Below, piece by piece: positions 26,708 through 35,286 of a DNA stretch of 64,000 nt. Position 1 is the first letter of the stretch. Each line of letters starts with the position of its first letter. Source of the stretch: Chitinophaga horti. GTDB lineage: Bacteria > Bacteroidota > Bacteroidia > Chitinophagales > Chitinophagaceae. Where the stretch lies: positions 5,580,001 through 5,644,000 of the forward strand of contig NZ_CP107006.1 in the NCBI RefSeq assembly GCF_022867795.2, read 5' to 3'. The notes under the pieces are model-generated. The model was not told where the DNA came from. It ran no database searches and saw nothing but the letters and a program-made list of their open reading frames with translations. Made by a program: the position numbers and the translations under genes.

Positions 26708-26956
26708 TCAGTTCTTGTGGATAATAAATTCAAAGGCACGAGGCTCTTTCCTGAAAAAGGCTTTTTCCAGGACGCTGCGTTTACTACTAACGCGATGTTT
26801 GTTACAATCTGCTACTTCCGCTGCCGTGGAAATGTAATCCATAGTTTCGATCAATGACAGCATATCGCTCAGTTGTTTCACTTCATTCTGAATTTGCTGC
26901 TCATTGTAGCGGTCTTCATGAAGCAAGATCAATAAGTCTCTTTCTACAGGCTTCAT
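26708..26956 (-). CDS. Small hypothetical protein
   Basis: 82 residues, charged and mostly helical (ERDLLILLHEDRYNEQQIQ, then LSDMLSLIETMDYISTAAEV), no signal or membrane segment. An ATG start lies in AT-rich sequence. I do not recognise a family. Support is limited to the open frame and a balanced, protein-like composition in an otherwise empty stretch. Confidence 0.4.
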   Translation of the reverse strand: MKPVERDLLILLHEDRYNEQQIQNEVKQLSDMLSLIETMDYISTAAEVADCNKHRVSSKRSVLEKAFFRKEPRAFEFIIHKN

Positions 26957-27286
26957 TTGAAATAAATTTGAGTGTTCTCTGATTAGTTGACATTCTTGCT
27001 TAGCATTTTCCAGGATAGAAGGTTAGTTAGGCTATGGCTCAATGCATTCGTTTCTTATTCATCGTGGGACAGCCGCAATCATTTTTTTTCAAGACACCGC
27101 AACCCTGTGAAAGCAAACCAACAGACAACAACAGTAGCAAAATCCAATGTATTCTTTTCATCTTTCGATCTTCATTTAAACTTCCAGCCGCTGTGAGAGT
27201 TTACTGTTTCTTAACAATGAGCATTTCTAAATTAAACTATTTTCGTAAAAAAAACAGAAATATTTGTCCACATCTTCTCCTGTTCC
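26957..27286. other. AT-rich intergenic region before the glycosyltransferase-like gene
   Basis: 330 bp, AT-rich, with no gene I can support; a plus-strand frame from 27034 is low-complexity and not protein-like. The region must hold the promoter and perhaps the true start of the next gene. Confidence 0.45.
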
Positions 27287-28390
27287 AAAAAAATCCTCAT
27301 AGTTCCGCTGGACTGGGGGCTGGGCCACGCCACGCGGGACATTCCGCTCATTGCTGAACTATTAAACGCCGGTTGTGATGTGCTTATTGCAGCAGAGGGA
27401 AAGCACGCCGCACTGCTCGCTCAGGAGTTTCCGCAACTGACCATTTTACCCCTGGCCGGCTATAAAATCACCTACGCAAAACGAGGTGTATTTTTCGGAC
27501 TGAAGATCGTGCAACAAATACCTAAAATCTACCGGGCAGTGGCCAACGAACAGGCCTGGCTCCGCAAAACGGTGAAGGAACACGGCATCGATGCGGTGAT
27601 TTCCGACAATCGCTTTGGATTATCTCTTCCTGATTTACCCTGCGTTTTCATCTCTCACCAGCTATTAATTAAAACGCCTTTTGGAGGAATTACGGAGCGC
27701 ATCTTAAAGAAAATCAACTTTTTTTATATTAGGAAATACACTGAGTGCTGGGTGCCCGACTTTAAAGACGAACCTAACCTCAGTGGCGAACTCGCTCATC
27801 TCGAGGACATGCCAGGCAATGTTACCTACCTGGGCTGTCTCTCCCGCTTCGAAAAGAAGCCGAACGTTACTCAAAAATACGATCTGCTCGTCCTCATCTC
27901 TGGTCCTGAACCACAGCGCACCCGGTTGGAAGAGCTCATCATCTCCCAAATAAAACCGCTACCAGTAAAGGCCTTGATCGTGAGCGGCAAGCCGGACCAG
28001 GCATTCCGTAATGAAATTGCCACCGGCATAACTCACGTTAGTCACCTCAACGCCAAAGAACTGAACGACGCTGTGCTGGCTTCCGGGCTGGTATTATGCC
28101 GCTCTGGCTACACCACGCTGATGGACCTTGCTAAGCTCGACAAAAAGGCGATACTGGTGCCTACGCCGGGGCAAACCGAACAGGAGTACCTGGGTAAATG
28201 GCTGATGGACAAAGGCTATTTCTATAATGTACCGCAACACCAGTTCGACCTGGCCAAAGCATTGAAAGCATCCAAAAACTTCCCTTTCCGCTCCTTTAGC
28301 CAGGAACAGGATATGAACGCTTACAAGGCCGTTGTGCGCAGGTTTGTCGATTCGCTGCATGCGAAAGAAAAGGTGCTGGCAGCGGTTTAA
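27287..28390 (+). CDS. Glycosyltransferase-like protein (MurG/GT28-like), start unresolved
   Basis: The conserved N-terminus KKILIVPLDWGLGHATRDIPL is encoded from 27287, but between the upstream TAA (27233) and the GTG at 27380 there is no ATG, GTG or TTG in this frame. The rest is intact: ISHQLLI near 95, GPEPQRTRLEELI near 175, and LVLCRSGYTTLMDLAKLDKKAILVPTPGQTEQEYLG near 245-285, a GT28/MurG-type C-terminal nucleotide-sugar site. Removing one A from the AAAAAAA run at 27287-27293 would join an upstream ATG at 27217. So the start is lost, non-standard or hidden by a base-count error. The acceptor is unknown. Confidence 0.8.
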   Translation, partial: KKILIVPLDWGLGHATRDIPLIAELLNAGCDVLIAAEGKHAALLAQEFPQLTILPLAGYKITYAKRGVFFGLKIVQQIPKIYRAVANEQAWLRKTVKEHGIDAVISDNRFGLSLPDLPCVFISHQLLIKTPFGGITERILKKINFFYIRKYTECWVPDFKDEPNLSGELAHLEDMPGNVTYLGCLSRFEKKPNVTQKYDLLVLISGPEPQRTRLEELIISQIKPLPVKALIVSGKPDQAFRNEIATGITHVSHLNAKELNDAVLASGLVLCRSGYTTLMDLAKLDKKAILVPTPGQTEQEYLGKWLMDKGYFYNVPQHQFDLAKALKASKNFPFRSFSQEQDMNAYKAVVRRFVDSLHAKEKVLAAV

Positions 28391-28414
28391 ATTCTTTACA
28401 AATATTAAACGATC

Positions 28415-28771
28415 CTATTTTTCTAAAGCGACCTTTAGGGCTTCCACCGTTTTCTTATCATTCCCTACAAAAATGCTTTTGCCGATAATGGCTACGGGGC
28501 GTTTCAGGAAAGTGTATTCCTGTAAAATGAGATCGCGGTAGTCGTTTTCGCTCAAGGTTTTCTCATGCAGTCCCATCGGACGGTATTTCATAGAGCGGCG
28601 GCTGAAAAGTGATTCATATGTGCCGGACAGCGACTTCATTTCGTCGAGTTGCGCGGGTGTGATCGGTTCGGTTTTTATGTCCTGCAGTTTGACGCCTTTT
28701 TCCACAGCGCCAACTTCCCCTAAAATTCGCTGACAAGTGCTGCAGGATGATAAATGGTAGATTTTTTTCAT
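28415..28771 (-). CDS. ArsC/Spx-like thioredoxin-fold protein
   Basis: 118 residues. It begins KKIYHLSSCSTCQRIL, with Cys10 and Cys13 in the position of the ArsC/Spx active site. The centre has LSGTYESLFSRRSMKYR and the end VAIIGKSIFVGNDKKTVEALK, as in the ArsC family. Whether it reduces arsenate or acts as a Spx-like regulator cannot be decided; no arsenic genes are nearby. It converges on the glycosyltransferase-like gene and diverges from polA. Confidence 0.85.
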   Translation of the reverse strand: MKKIYHLSSCSTCQRILGEVGAVEKGVKLQDIKTEPITPAQLDEMKSLSGTYESLFSRRSMKYRPMGLHEKTLSENDYRDLILQEYTFLKRPVAIIGKSIFVGNDKKTVEALKVALEK

Positions 28772-28845
28772 GCCGGCAAATTTAAAGAAATCGGTTCAGC
28801 ATCAACATTAAATTAGAAACAGGTTTATTCCTTACTTTTACCCCC

Positions 28846-31662
28846 ATGAGTAAGAAATTGTTTTTATTAGATGCAATGGCGCTTATTTATCGCGCCTATT
28901 ACGCATTGATCCGTAGCCCGCGTATTACGAGCAAGGGCCGCAATACCAATGCGCAATTCGGTTTTACTTCCACCTTGTTCGACCTCATTAACAAAGAAAA
29001 ACCTACCCACATTGCCGTAGCTTTCGATACGCATGCGCCTACCGAAAGGCATACGGACTTTGTCGATTATAAAGCCAACCGCGAAGAAGCACCGGAAGAC
29101 CTGCTCGACGCGTTGCCGGACATAAAAAAAATAATAGAAGGATTTAATATTCCCGTGCTGGAACTGGACGGTTACGAAGCGGACGACATTATTGGTACCG
29201 TCGCCTGGCAGGCAGCTGCGCAGGGTTACGAAGTATACATGGTTACGCCCGACAAAGATTATGGACAGCTGGTGAAAGATAACATCTTCATCTGGAAGCC
29301 GCCTTACCAGGGTAACAAAGAAGAAATCCTTGGTCCAAAAGAGATTTGCGCTAAATGGCAGATTAAAGATGTGCACCAGGTGATCGATATCTTAGGAATG
29401 ATGGGCGATGCGGTGGACAACATTCCCGGCATACCCGGCGTGGGCGAGAAAACGGCGATGAAGCTGCTCGCTGAATATCACTCCCTCGAAAATGTACTCG
29501 CCAACGCCGATAAAATTGGCGGCAAAATGGGTGAGAAAATTAAAGCAGGCGCAGAAAGCGCGATCCTCTCGAAGAAACTGGCAACCATCATTACCAATGT
29601 TCCGGTGGAGTTTCACGAAGAAAACTACTGCATCAAAGAAATGCAGAAGGATGTTTTGTCGGAGATTTTTACAGAACTGGAGTTTAAGTCCCTTGGCAAA
29701 CGCATCCTCGGCGAAGGTTTTAATGCCCTCACCAGCGACCCATCGAAGCCGGTACAGCAAGACCTGTTCGGCAACGCGATAGAAGGCGCCGTGAAAACTG
29801 AAGCGGTGGCTGAAGAGTCGGAAGGACCGCAATTTGGTTTGCAGGCAGATAAAAATATTGAGAATACGCCGCACGAATATCATTTATCAGATACGCCCGA
29901 AAAGCAACAGGAGCTGGTAAACATCTTACTCACCCACGCAGAGATTTGCTTCGATACGGAAACCACCGGTACCGATGCGAATAATGTGGAGTTGGTGGGC
30001 ATGAGCTTCGCCTGCAAACCTGGAGAGGCCTGGTACGTACCCGTGCCCACAGGTCGCGATCAGGCGCTGGCCGTGCTCTCTATCTTCAAACCGCTGTTCG
30101 ACGCGATGGATATTACTTTCATCGGACAGAACCTGAAGTATGATATGCTGGTCTTAAAGTGGTATGACTACGAGATCAAAGGCAAAATATTCGATACCAT
30201 GCTCGCGCACTACCTGATTGAACCAGAAGGTCGCCGTAGTATGGATTTGCTGAGTGCGCAATACCTGCAGTACGCGCCGGTCTCCATCGAAACGCTCATT
30301 GGAAAAAAAGGAAAGAACCAGGGCAACATGCGTGACGTCGAAATCGAGAAGATTAAAGACTATGCTGCGGAAGATGCCGATATCACTTTACAACTGAAGG
30401 AAAAATTCCTGCCCATCATCGATGCAAAAGAAGTAGCCAATGTGTTTTATGATGTGGAAAACCCGCTTGTAAAAGTATTGGTTGATATGGAGTTTGAAGG
30501 TATCGCGATCGATCATATTACACTGTCCGATTATTCGCGGCAATTAGGCGAGGATATTCGCCGTGCGGAGGAAAGTGTGTACGAACAGGCGGGTGTTCGG
30601 TTCAACCTCGGTTCGCCCAAACAACTGGGAGAGGTGCTGTTCGAAAAACTGCAACTGGACCCGAAAGCGAAGAAAACCCGTACCGGTCAGTACGCAACAG
30701 GTGAAGACGTACTGGCGAAGCTGGCGAGCAAAAGTAAGATCGTTGAAGACATCCTGATTTACCGCGAGTTGAGTAAACTTAAGTCAACTTATGTGGATGC
30801 GTTGCCTTTGATGGTAAATCCCCGCACAGGCCGCGTGCATACGTCGTACAACCAGGCAGTTGCGGTGACAGGCCGCCTGAGCTCCAACAATCCCAACCTG
30901 CAAAACATACCCATCCGCACTGAGCGTGGCCGCGAAGTACGTAAGGCTTTTGTACCACGTAACGCGGGATATACATTGCTCTCGGCGGATTATTCCCAGA
31001 TCGAATTGCGCATCATAGCCGCCATCAGCGAAGATGAAAGCATGATCTCCGCTTTCCAGAACGGGATAGATATTCACACTGCCACGGCGGCCAAAGTTTA
31101 CGGCGTAGAACTGTCGGACGTAACTTCTGACATGCGCCGCAACGCCAAAAGCGTAAACTTCGGCATCATTTACGGGCAGAGCGCTTTCGGCCTCAGCGAA
31201 AACCTCGGCATTGCCAGGAGCGAGGCTAAAATGTTGATCGACAACTACTTTGCACAGTATCCGGCGATAAAGGAATATATGGAAAAGCAGGTAACCTTTG
31301 CGCAAACGACTGGTTATGTGCAAACGCAACTGGGCCGAAAACGCTGGCTGAAGGATATTAATTCCTCCAACGCGGTGGTGCGTGGTTATGCGGAACGAAA
31401 TGCGATCAACATGCCGATACAGGGAACTGCCGCGGATATGATCAAACTGGCGATGATCAGCATCCATAAAGAGATGAAGCAACAAAACTTTAAATCGAAG
31501 ATGTTGCTGCAGGTACATGACGAGTTGGTGTTCGATGCACATGTGGATGAACTGGACCGCCTGAAACCCCTGATTCTCGATTGCATGAAACGTGCGTTGC
31601 CATTGCGTGTACCGGTAGAAGCCGAAATTGGTACCGGCGCTAACTGGCTTGAAGCGCATTGA
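28846..31662 (+). CDS. polA: DNA polymerase I
   Basis: 938 residues, full family length. The N-terminal 5'-3' exonuclease (about 1-300) has YRAYYALIR, AFDTHAPTERH, DGYEADDIIG and GDAVDNIPGIPGVGEKTA. The 3'-5' exonuclease domain keeps DTE (370-372), IGQNLKYDML and YAAEDAD, so proofreading should be active. The polymerase domain has motif A DYSQIELR at 715, motif B RRNAKSVNFGIIYGQS and motif C HDELVFD with Asp892-Glu893. It removes primers and repairs DNA. The gene stands alone, ends at a strong terminator, and diverges from the ArsC-like gene. Confidence 0.98.
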   Translation: MSKKLFLLDAMALIYRAYYALIRSPRITSKGRNTNAQFGFTSTLFDLINKEKPTHIAVAFDTHAPTERHTDFVDYKANREEAPEDLLDALPDIKKIIEGFNIPVLELDGYEADDIIGTVAWQAAAQGYEVYMVTPDKDYGQLVKDNIFIWKPPYQGNKEEILGPKEICAKWQIKDVHQVIDILGMMGDAVDNIPGIPGVGEKTAMKLLAEYHSLENVLANADKIGGKMGEKIKAGAESAILSKKLATIITNVPVEFHEENYCIKEMQKDVLSEIFTELEFKSLGKRILGEGFNALTSDPSKPVQQDLFGNAIEGAVKTEAVAEESEGPQFGLQADKNIENTPHEYHLSDTPEKQQELVNILLTHAEICFDTETTGTDANNVELVGMSFACKPGEAWYVPVPTGRDQALAVLSIFKPLFDAMDITFIGQNLKYDMLVLKWYDYEIKGKIFDTMLAHYLIEPEGRRSMDLLSAQYLQYAPVSIETLIGKKGKNQGNMRDVEIEKIKDYAAEDADITLQLKEKFLPIIDAKEVANVFYDVENPLVKVLVDMEFEGIAIDHITLSDYSRQLGEDIRRAEESVYEQAGVRFNLGSPKQLGEVLFEKLQLDPKAKKTRTGQYATGEDVLAKLASKSKIVEDILIYRELSKLKSTYVDALPLMVNPRTGRVHTSYNQAVAVTGRLSSNNPNLQNIPIRTERGREVRKAFVPRNAGYTLLSADYSQIELRIIAAISEDESMISAFQNGIDIHTATAAKVYGVELSDVTSDMRRNAKSVNFGIIYGQSAFGLSENLGIARSEAKMLIDNYFAQYPAIKEYMEKQVTFAQTTGYVQTQLGRKRWLKDINSSNAVVRGYAERNAINMPIQGTAADMIKLAMISIHKEMKQQNFKSKMLLQVHDELVFDAHVDELDRLKPLILDCMKRALPLRVPVEAEIGTGANWLEAH

Positions 31663-31675
31663 TAATAAACCATTT

Positions 31676-31716
31676 AAAAGGATAGTTAGTGAGTACTCCT
31701 AACTATCCTTTTTTTT
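31676..31716 (+). terminator. Terminator of polA
   Basis: Perfect 14-bp stem AAAAGGATAGTTAG / CTAACTATCCTTTT with a 9-nt loop and a run of eight T. Confidence 0.93.
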
Positions 31717-31760
31717 AAGACCCCATTGCAAATTCCAAATTCCTTTACTAGTTTTCTCCC

Positions 31761-32282
31761 ATGATCGAAACCTCAAGGTTACAATTGTTACCCTGCACGC
31801 TCCATCATTTCGAAGCCCTTTTCCAGGGCGAAGAAGTGTTGGCCAACTTGCTGGACATTACCGTACCTGATGACTGGACCGAATATCCCGAAATGGTATT
31901 ACTCGCATACGACAAGCTGCGTAACGACCCCACTATGCTTGGCTGGTTTTTTTATCTCGTGATTCATAAAGAAGATAAACGATTAATCGGTACCGGCGGC
32001 TTCAAGGGCAAGCCGGGTGAAAGTGGCGTGGTGGAAGTTGGCTATGAAATTGCTCCCGACTACCGCGAAAAAGGCTACGCGACCGAAATGGTACAGGCCC
32101 TGATCAGCTTCTCCTTTAGTCATTCTTACATTAAAACGGTTAGAGCGCATACCCTCGAGGAATATAATGCGGCAGTAAAGGTGCTGCAAAAGGCCGGGAT
32201 GCACTTCGCCGGCGCATTTACAAGCGAGGAAGATGATGAACTTTGGCGCTGGGAGATAAACCGCAGCGATTTTAAGCCGTAA
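31761..32282 (+). CDS. GNAT family N-acetyltransferase
   Basis: 173 residues. It has the GNAT pattern: MIETSRLQLLP start, GTGGFKGKPGESGVVEVGYEIAPDYREKGYATEMVQALISF near 77-115 (motif A with the acetyl-CoA loop), and VRAHTLEEYNAAVKVLQKAGM near 128-148. This layout resembles RimJ/RimL-type acetyltransferases that modify proteins or small amines. Substrate unknown. It lies between the polA terminator and the C1 peptidase promoter, apparently on its own. Confidence 0.88.
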   Translation: MIETSRLQLLPCTLHHFEALFQGEEVLANLLDITVPDDWTEYPEMVLLAYDKLRNDPTMLGWFFYLVIHKEDKRLIGTGGFKGKPGESGVVEVGYEIAPDYREKGYATEMVQALISFSFSHSYIKTVRAHTLEEYNAAVKVLQKAGMHFAGAFTSEEDDELWRWEINRSDFKP

Positions 32283-32308
32283 CGGCTGGCTTTCCGCTCT
32301 TCCTAAAC

Positions 32309-32343
32309 TTTGTGCCCGTGTTGGGTCTGTTTCGTTATATTTG
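32309..32343 (+). promoter_or_regulatory. Bacteroidota promoter of the C1 peptidase gene
   Basis: -33 TTTG at 32309-32312, a 23-bp gap, then a perfect -7 box TATATTTG at 32336-32343, 24 bp before the ATG. Confidence 0.6.
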
Positions 32344-32366
32344 GTCCGTTTTAAAAATCAATCATT

Positions 32367-33515
32367 ATGAAGAAATGGATCATATCTGCGGCGGTGCTCT
32401 GCACCTCTGCGGCATTTGCCCAAACCAAAACCAACAAAGAAGGTAGCAAGTACGAGTTCACTACCATTAAAAATCTTGAAGCCACCGCTGTTCAAAACCA
32501 GGGTCAAACCGGTACCTGCTGGTCTTTTTCCGGACTTTCCTTTTTCGAATCTGAAGTATTAAAGGCGGGTAAAGTAAAAAATGCCAACCTGAACCTGAGC
32601 GAGATGTTCGTGGTTCGTAACATGTATCCTTTAAAAGCAGAAAACTACGTGCGCATGCACGGTAAAACCAATTTCGCCGAAGGCGGTGGTTTCCCCGATG
32701 ACCTGCTTTGCCTTAAAAATTACGGCCTGGTACCCCAGAGCGTATACGACGGTAATCGCACAAAAACATATAACCATGCCGAAATGGTAACCCTGCTCGA
32801 AGGCATGGTAAAACCACTTGGCGATGCGAAAGCTGTTAATCCGGCCTGGCGAAAAGCTTTCGACGGAGTATTAGACGCCTATATGGGCACCGCTCCCGAG
32901 AAGTTTGAATACGAAGGCAAAACCTATACGCCGCAATCTTTCGCAAAGCATCTTGGTCTGAATGCAGATGATTATGTCGTGATTTCTTCTTTCACGCACC
33001 ATCCGTTCTACAAACAGTTCGTATTGGAAGTTCCTGATAACTGGAACTGGGAAAGCGTTTATAACGTTCCTTTAGACGAGTTTACAAAAATCGCCGAGAA
33101 TGCGGTGACAAATGGCTATTCCATCGCCTGGGCTGCTGACGTAAGCGAAAAAACATTCAACTTCCGCGACGGCCTGGCCATCATCCCTGAAAAAGAAATG
33201 GCAGACATGACGCAGGAAGAGCGTTCCACCCTGTACACCGTTCCAGGTAAAGAAAAAGTAATTACCCAGGAGATGCGCCAACTGGCTTTCGATAACTACG
33301 AAACGCAGGATGACCACGGTATGCACATCACCGGCCTGGTGAAAGACCAGAAAGGCGGTAAATACTTTATCGTGAAAAACTCCTGGGGTACCGAAAATCC
33401 TTGCGGCGGTTACTTCTACGCTTCTATGCCTTACTTTGCCTACAAAACCACCTGCTACATGGTGAACAAAAAAGCGATTCCTTCGGATATTGCTAAGAAG
33501 ATGGGCATCAAATAA
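32367..33515 (+). CDS. Exported C1 family cysteine peptidase (bleomycin hydrolase/PepC-like)
   Basis: 382 residues with a signal peptide ending at AFAQ (residue 19). Papain-type catalytic residues: Cys51 in QGQTGTCWSFS, His317 in QDDHGMHITG and Asn338 in VKNSWGTENPCGGYF. The middle part (LCLKNYGLVPQSVY, SFTHHPFYKQFVLEVPDNW) matches aminopeptidase C/bleomycin hydrolase, but it is shorter than cytosolic PepC and carries a secretion signal. It likely degrades peptides in the periplasm or outside the cell. It has its own promoter and terminator. Confidence 0.92.
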   Translation: MKKWIISAAVLCTSAAFAQTKTNKEGSKYEFTTIKNLEATAVQNQGQTGTCWSFSGLSFFESEVLKAGKVKNANLNLSEMFVVRNMYPLKAENYVRMHGKTNFAEGGGFPDDLLCLKNYGLVPQSVYDGNRTKTYNHAEMVTLLEGMVKPLGDAKAVNPAWRKAFDGVLDAYMGTAPEKFEYEGKTYTPQSFAKHLGLNADDYVVISSFTHHPFYKQFVLEVPDNWNWESVYNVPLDEFTKIAENAVTNGYSIAWAADVSEKTFNFRDGLAIIPEKEMADMTQEERSTLYTVPGKEKVITQEMRQLAFDNYETQDDHGMHITGLVKDQKGGKYFIVKNSWGTENPCGGYFYASMPYFAYKTTCYMVNKKAIPSDIAKKMGIK

Positions 33516-33538
33516 TCAGAAACTTACTTATTGTGCAG

Positions 33539-33568
33539 AAAGGCCGCCTGTTTTACGGGCGGCCTTTT
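33539..33568 (+). terminator. Terminator of the C1 peptidase gene
   Basis: Stem AAAGGCCGCC / GGCGGCCTTT with a short T-rich loop, followed by TTTTATTTAT. Confidence 0.9.
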
Positions 33569-33654
33569 ATTTATACTGAATATCGTATCTTAGTAAGGAT
33601 TACGTGTCAAAGCTGTATGCAGCCCCCAATTCATCAACGAGTAAAATACATTTT

Positions 33655-34254
33655 ATGTCCGCAGCAGTCCCCAATTCCAAGCCGCGCTTATCTGCCGACC
33701 GGTTGAAAGAGCTGATCACGCCTTTCGTAATAGACAGGTCGCAACATCCCTTACTGATCATCGGCATCCGTGGTTATTATCTCAACACACTCGGCAAGGC
33801 CAACCAGAATGATCGCAGCATTTATGATGATGCGCTGTTCATCGACTCGCCGTTCGTTACCGCGGCGTTCAACGCCAATACCGACCCTTCCACATTCCGA
33901 AAAGGAAGAGGTACTGGTGCCGCCAAAGGTATGGCCTGCCTGCAGCCCGGCTTGTGGAAGGCACACCAGTTTGGCCTGCATAAAGGGCAATACCTTGCGC
34001 TGGTGCAAACCAAGGGTCAGGTAACGGTGATGCGCGATAGTGAGCCGAATTACGAGGATACCGGAATGTTCGGCATCAATATCCACCGGGGCGGTTATAA
34101 TACAACGTCCAGCCTGGGTTGCCAAACAATACATCCCGCCCAGTGGGAAAGTTTTATCAGCCTGGCCAAAGATCAGGCTTCCCGCATTTGGGCCGCGAGG
34201 TGGAATAAGGAAACAATCCCTTACATCCTCATCGACAATAAAGGACAGGTTTAG
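33655..34254 (+). CDS. L,D-transpeptidase-like (YkuD-type motif) protein
   Basis: 199 residues from the ATG at 33655; an in-frame GTG at 33604 would add 17 residues. No signal peptide is visible. The segment GMFGINIHRGGYNTTSSLGCQTIHP near 155-180 resembles the H...S-x-G-C motif of YkuD L,D-transpeptidases, with His and Cys as likely catalytic residues. The rest (LIIGIRGYYLNTLGKANQNDRSIYDDALFI near 35-65) does not match a canonical YkuD domain. A phage-type or bacterial wall enzyme of this fold is also possible. It converges on a small secreted gene with a 4-bp overlap. Confidence 0.6.
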   Translation: MSAAVPNSKPRLSADRLKELITPFVIDRSQHPLLIIGIRGYYLNTLGKANQNDRSIYDDALFIDSPFVTAAFNANTDPSTFRKGRGTGAAKGMACLQPGLWKAHQFGLHKGQYLALVQTKGQVTVMRDSEPNYEDTGMFGINIHRGGYNTTSSLGCQTIHPAQWESFISLAKDQASRIWAARWNKETIPYILIDNKGQV

Positions 34255-34538
34255 TGTTTACCTTCGAGGCGATTCGTATGTTCCAGTGACCCAAGCCGGA
34301 ACCGGATCGGTATGTTCGTCCGTTTCTCAAGCATCCATTCCTGTTTGCAGAAAAAACCGAAGTGACTTTGATAGCTGCTTGCCGGCGAAATGGAGAAGTA
34401 GCCGGAACTGCGTTTAACGGTGTCAGCTTTTAGTATCGTCTGAAAGAGGCTGGCACGTTTTGGAGCAGGCGCTATGGTCTGCGCCAGGCTGACCTGCCCG
34501 AAGAAAAGAAGTATTAATATGCCTGGGAATAGTTTCAT
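34251..34538 (-). CDS. Small secreted hypothetical protein
   Basis: 95 residues with a clear signal peptide ending at SLAQ (residue 19). The mature part has TVKRSSGYFSISPASSYQSH, then FFCKQEWMLEKRTNIPIRFR. I do not recognise a named family, though similar short proteins seem common in this group. It starts directly after the YrdC stop with no gap on the same strand, so the two are one operon. Confidence 0.72.
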   Translation of the reverse strand: MKLFPGILILLFFGQVSLAQTIAPAPKRASLFQTILKADTVKRSSGYFSISPASSYQSHFGFFCKQEWMLEKRTNIPIRFRLGSLEHTNRLEGKH

Positions 34539-35156
34539 TTAAAGTACTGCATCGTAACTGCCAACGCCTTCGCGTATCAGCTCTGGTTCACCGCTGGTGC
34601 AATCTATGACGGTGGAAAAGTGCATGCCGCCCGGCCCGCCGTCTACCACAATATCCACCAGTTTGCCGAATTTGTCGTGAATGATCTCCGGGTCGGTATA
34701 TTCTTCTACATATTCGTCGATGGGTAACGAGGTACTCATCACCGGGTTGCCTAGCTCCTTAACGATCGTGCGACAAATGTTATTGTCAGGCACACGAATA
34801 CCGACGGTATCGCGCTTGGTTTTGAGCATCTTAGGCACTTCGCGGCTGGCGTTCAGAATAAATGTGTAAGGACCGGGAAGCGCTTTTTTCAACACACGAA
34901 AGATGGGCGTATCCACACTTTTCGTATAATCGGAAAGATGACTGAGGTCATAACAGATAAAAGAGAACTGCGCTTTTTTAGGATCAATCTGCTTGATGCG
35001 ACAGATGCGTTCCACAGCTTTATGTTGAAAAATGTCGCAGCCCATCCCATAAACCGTATCGGTTGGGTAAATAATCACCCCGCCATCTTTTAAACACTCA
35101 ATAATAGTTTTAAGATGCCTGGGATTCGGATTCTGCGGATGTAGCTCTAATAACAT
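34539..35156 (-). CDS. L-threonylcarbamoyladenylate synthase (Sua5/YrdC)
   Basis: 205 residues. YrdC-domain motifs: GGVIIYPTDTVYGMGCDIF near 25-45, KAQFSFICYDLSHLS near 62, ALPGPYTFILNAS near 93, VGIRVPDN near 115, MSTSLPIDEY near 140. It makes the threonylcarbamoyl-AMP needed for t6A37 modification of ANN-decoding tRNAs in the cytosol. Length and motifs match the short YrdC/YciO-type protein, without the C-terminal Sua5 domain. Operon with the small secreted gene downstream. Confidence 0.92.
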   Translation of the reverse strand: MLLELHPQNPNPRHLKTIIECLKDGGVIIYPTDTVYGMGCDIFQHKAVERICRIKQIDPKKAQFSFICYDLSHLSDYTKSVDTPIFRVLKKALPGPYTFILNASREVPKMLKTKRDTVGIRVPDNNICRTIVKELGNPVMSTSLPIDEYVEEYTDPEIIHDKFGKLVDIVVDGGPGGMHFSTVIDCTSGEPELIREGVGSYDAVL

Positions 35157-35286
35157 AAGCTAAACTTACTGATTTATGCCGTATTAACAATCCGGCTAAC
35201 AGAATGTTACAAATGTGGTTCCGAAATAATCTTTATAATAAATAATCTTTATAACTTTCCGGCGATTAAGAAAACCGGTTCCCTGA

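Noticed and set aside
26957..27357. A 107-residue plus-strand frame from 27034
   Set aside because: It is AT-rich and low in typical residues, lacks homology, and runs out of frame into the glycosyltransferase gene.
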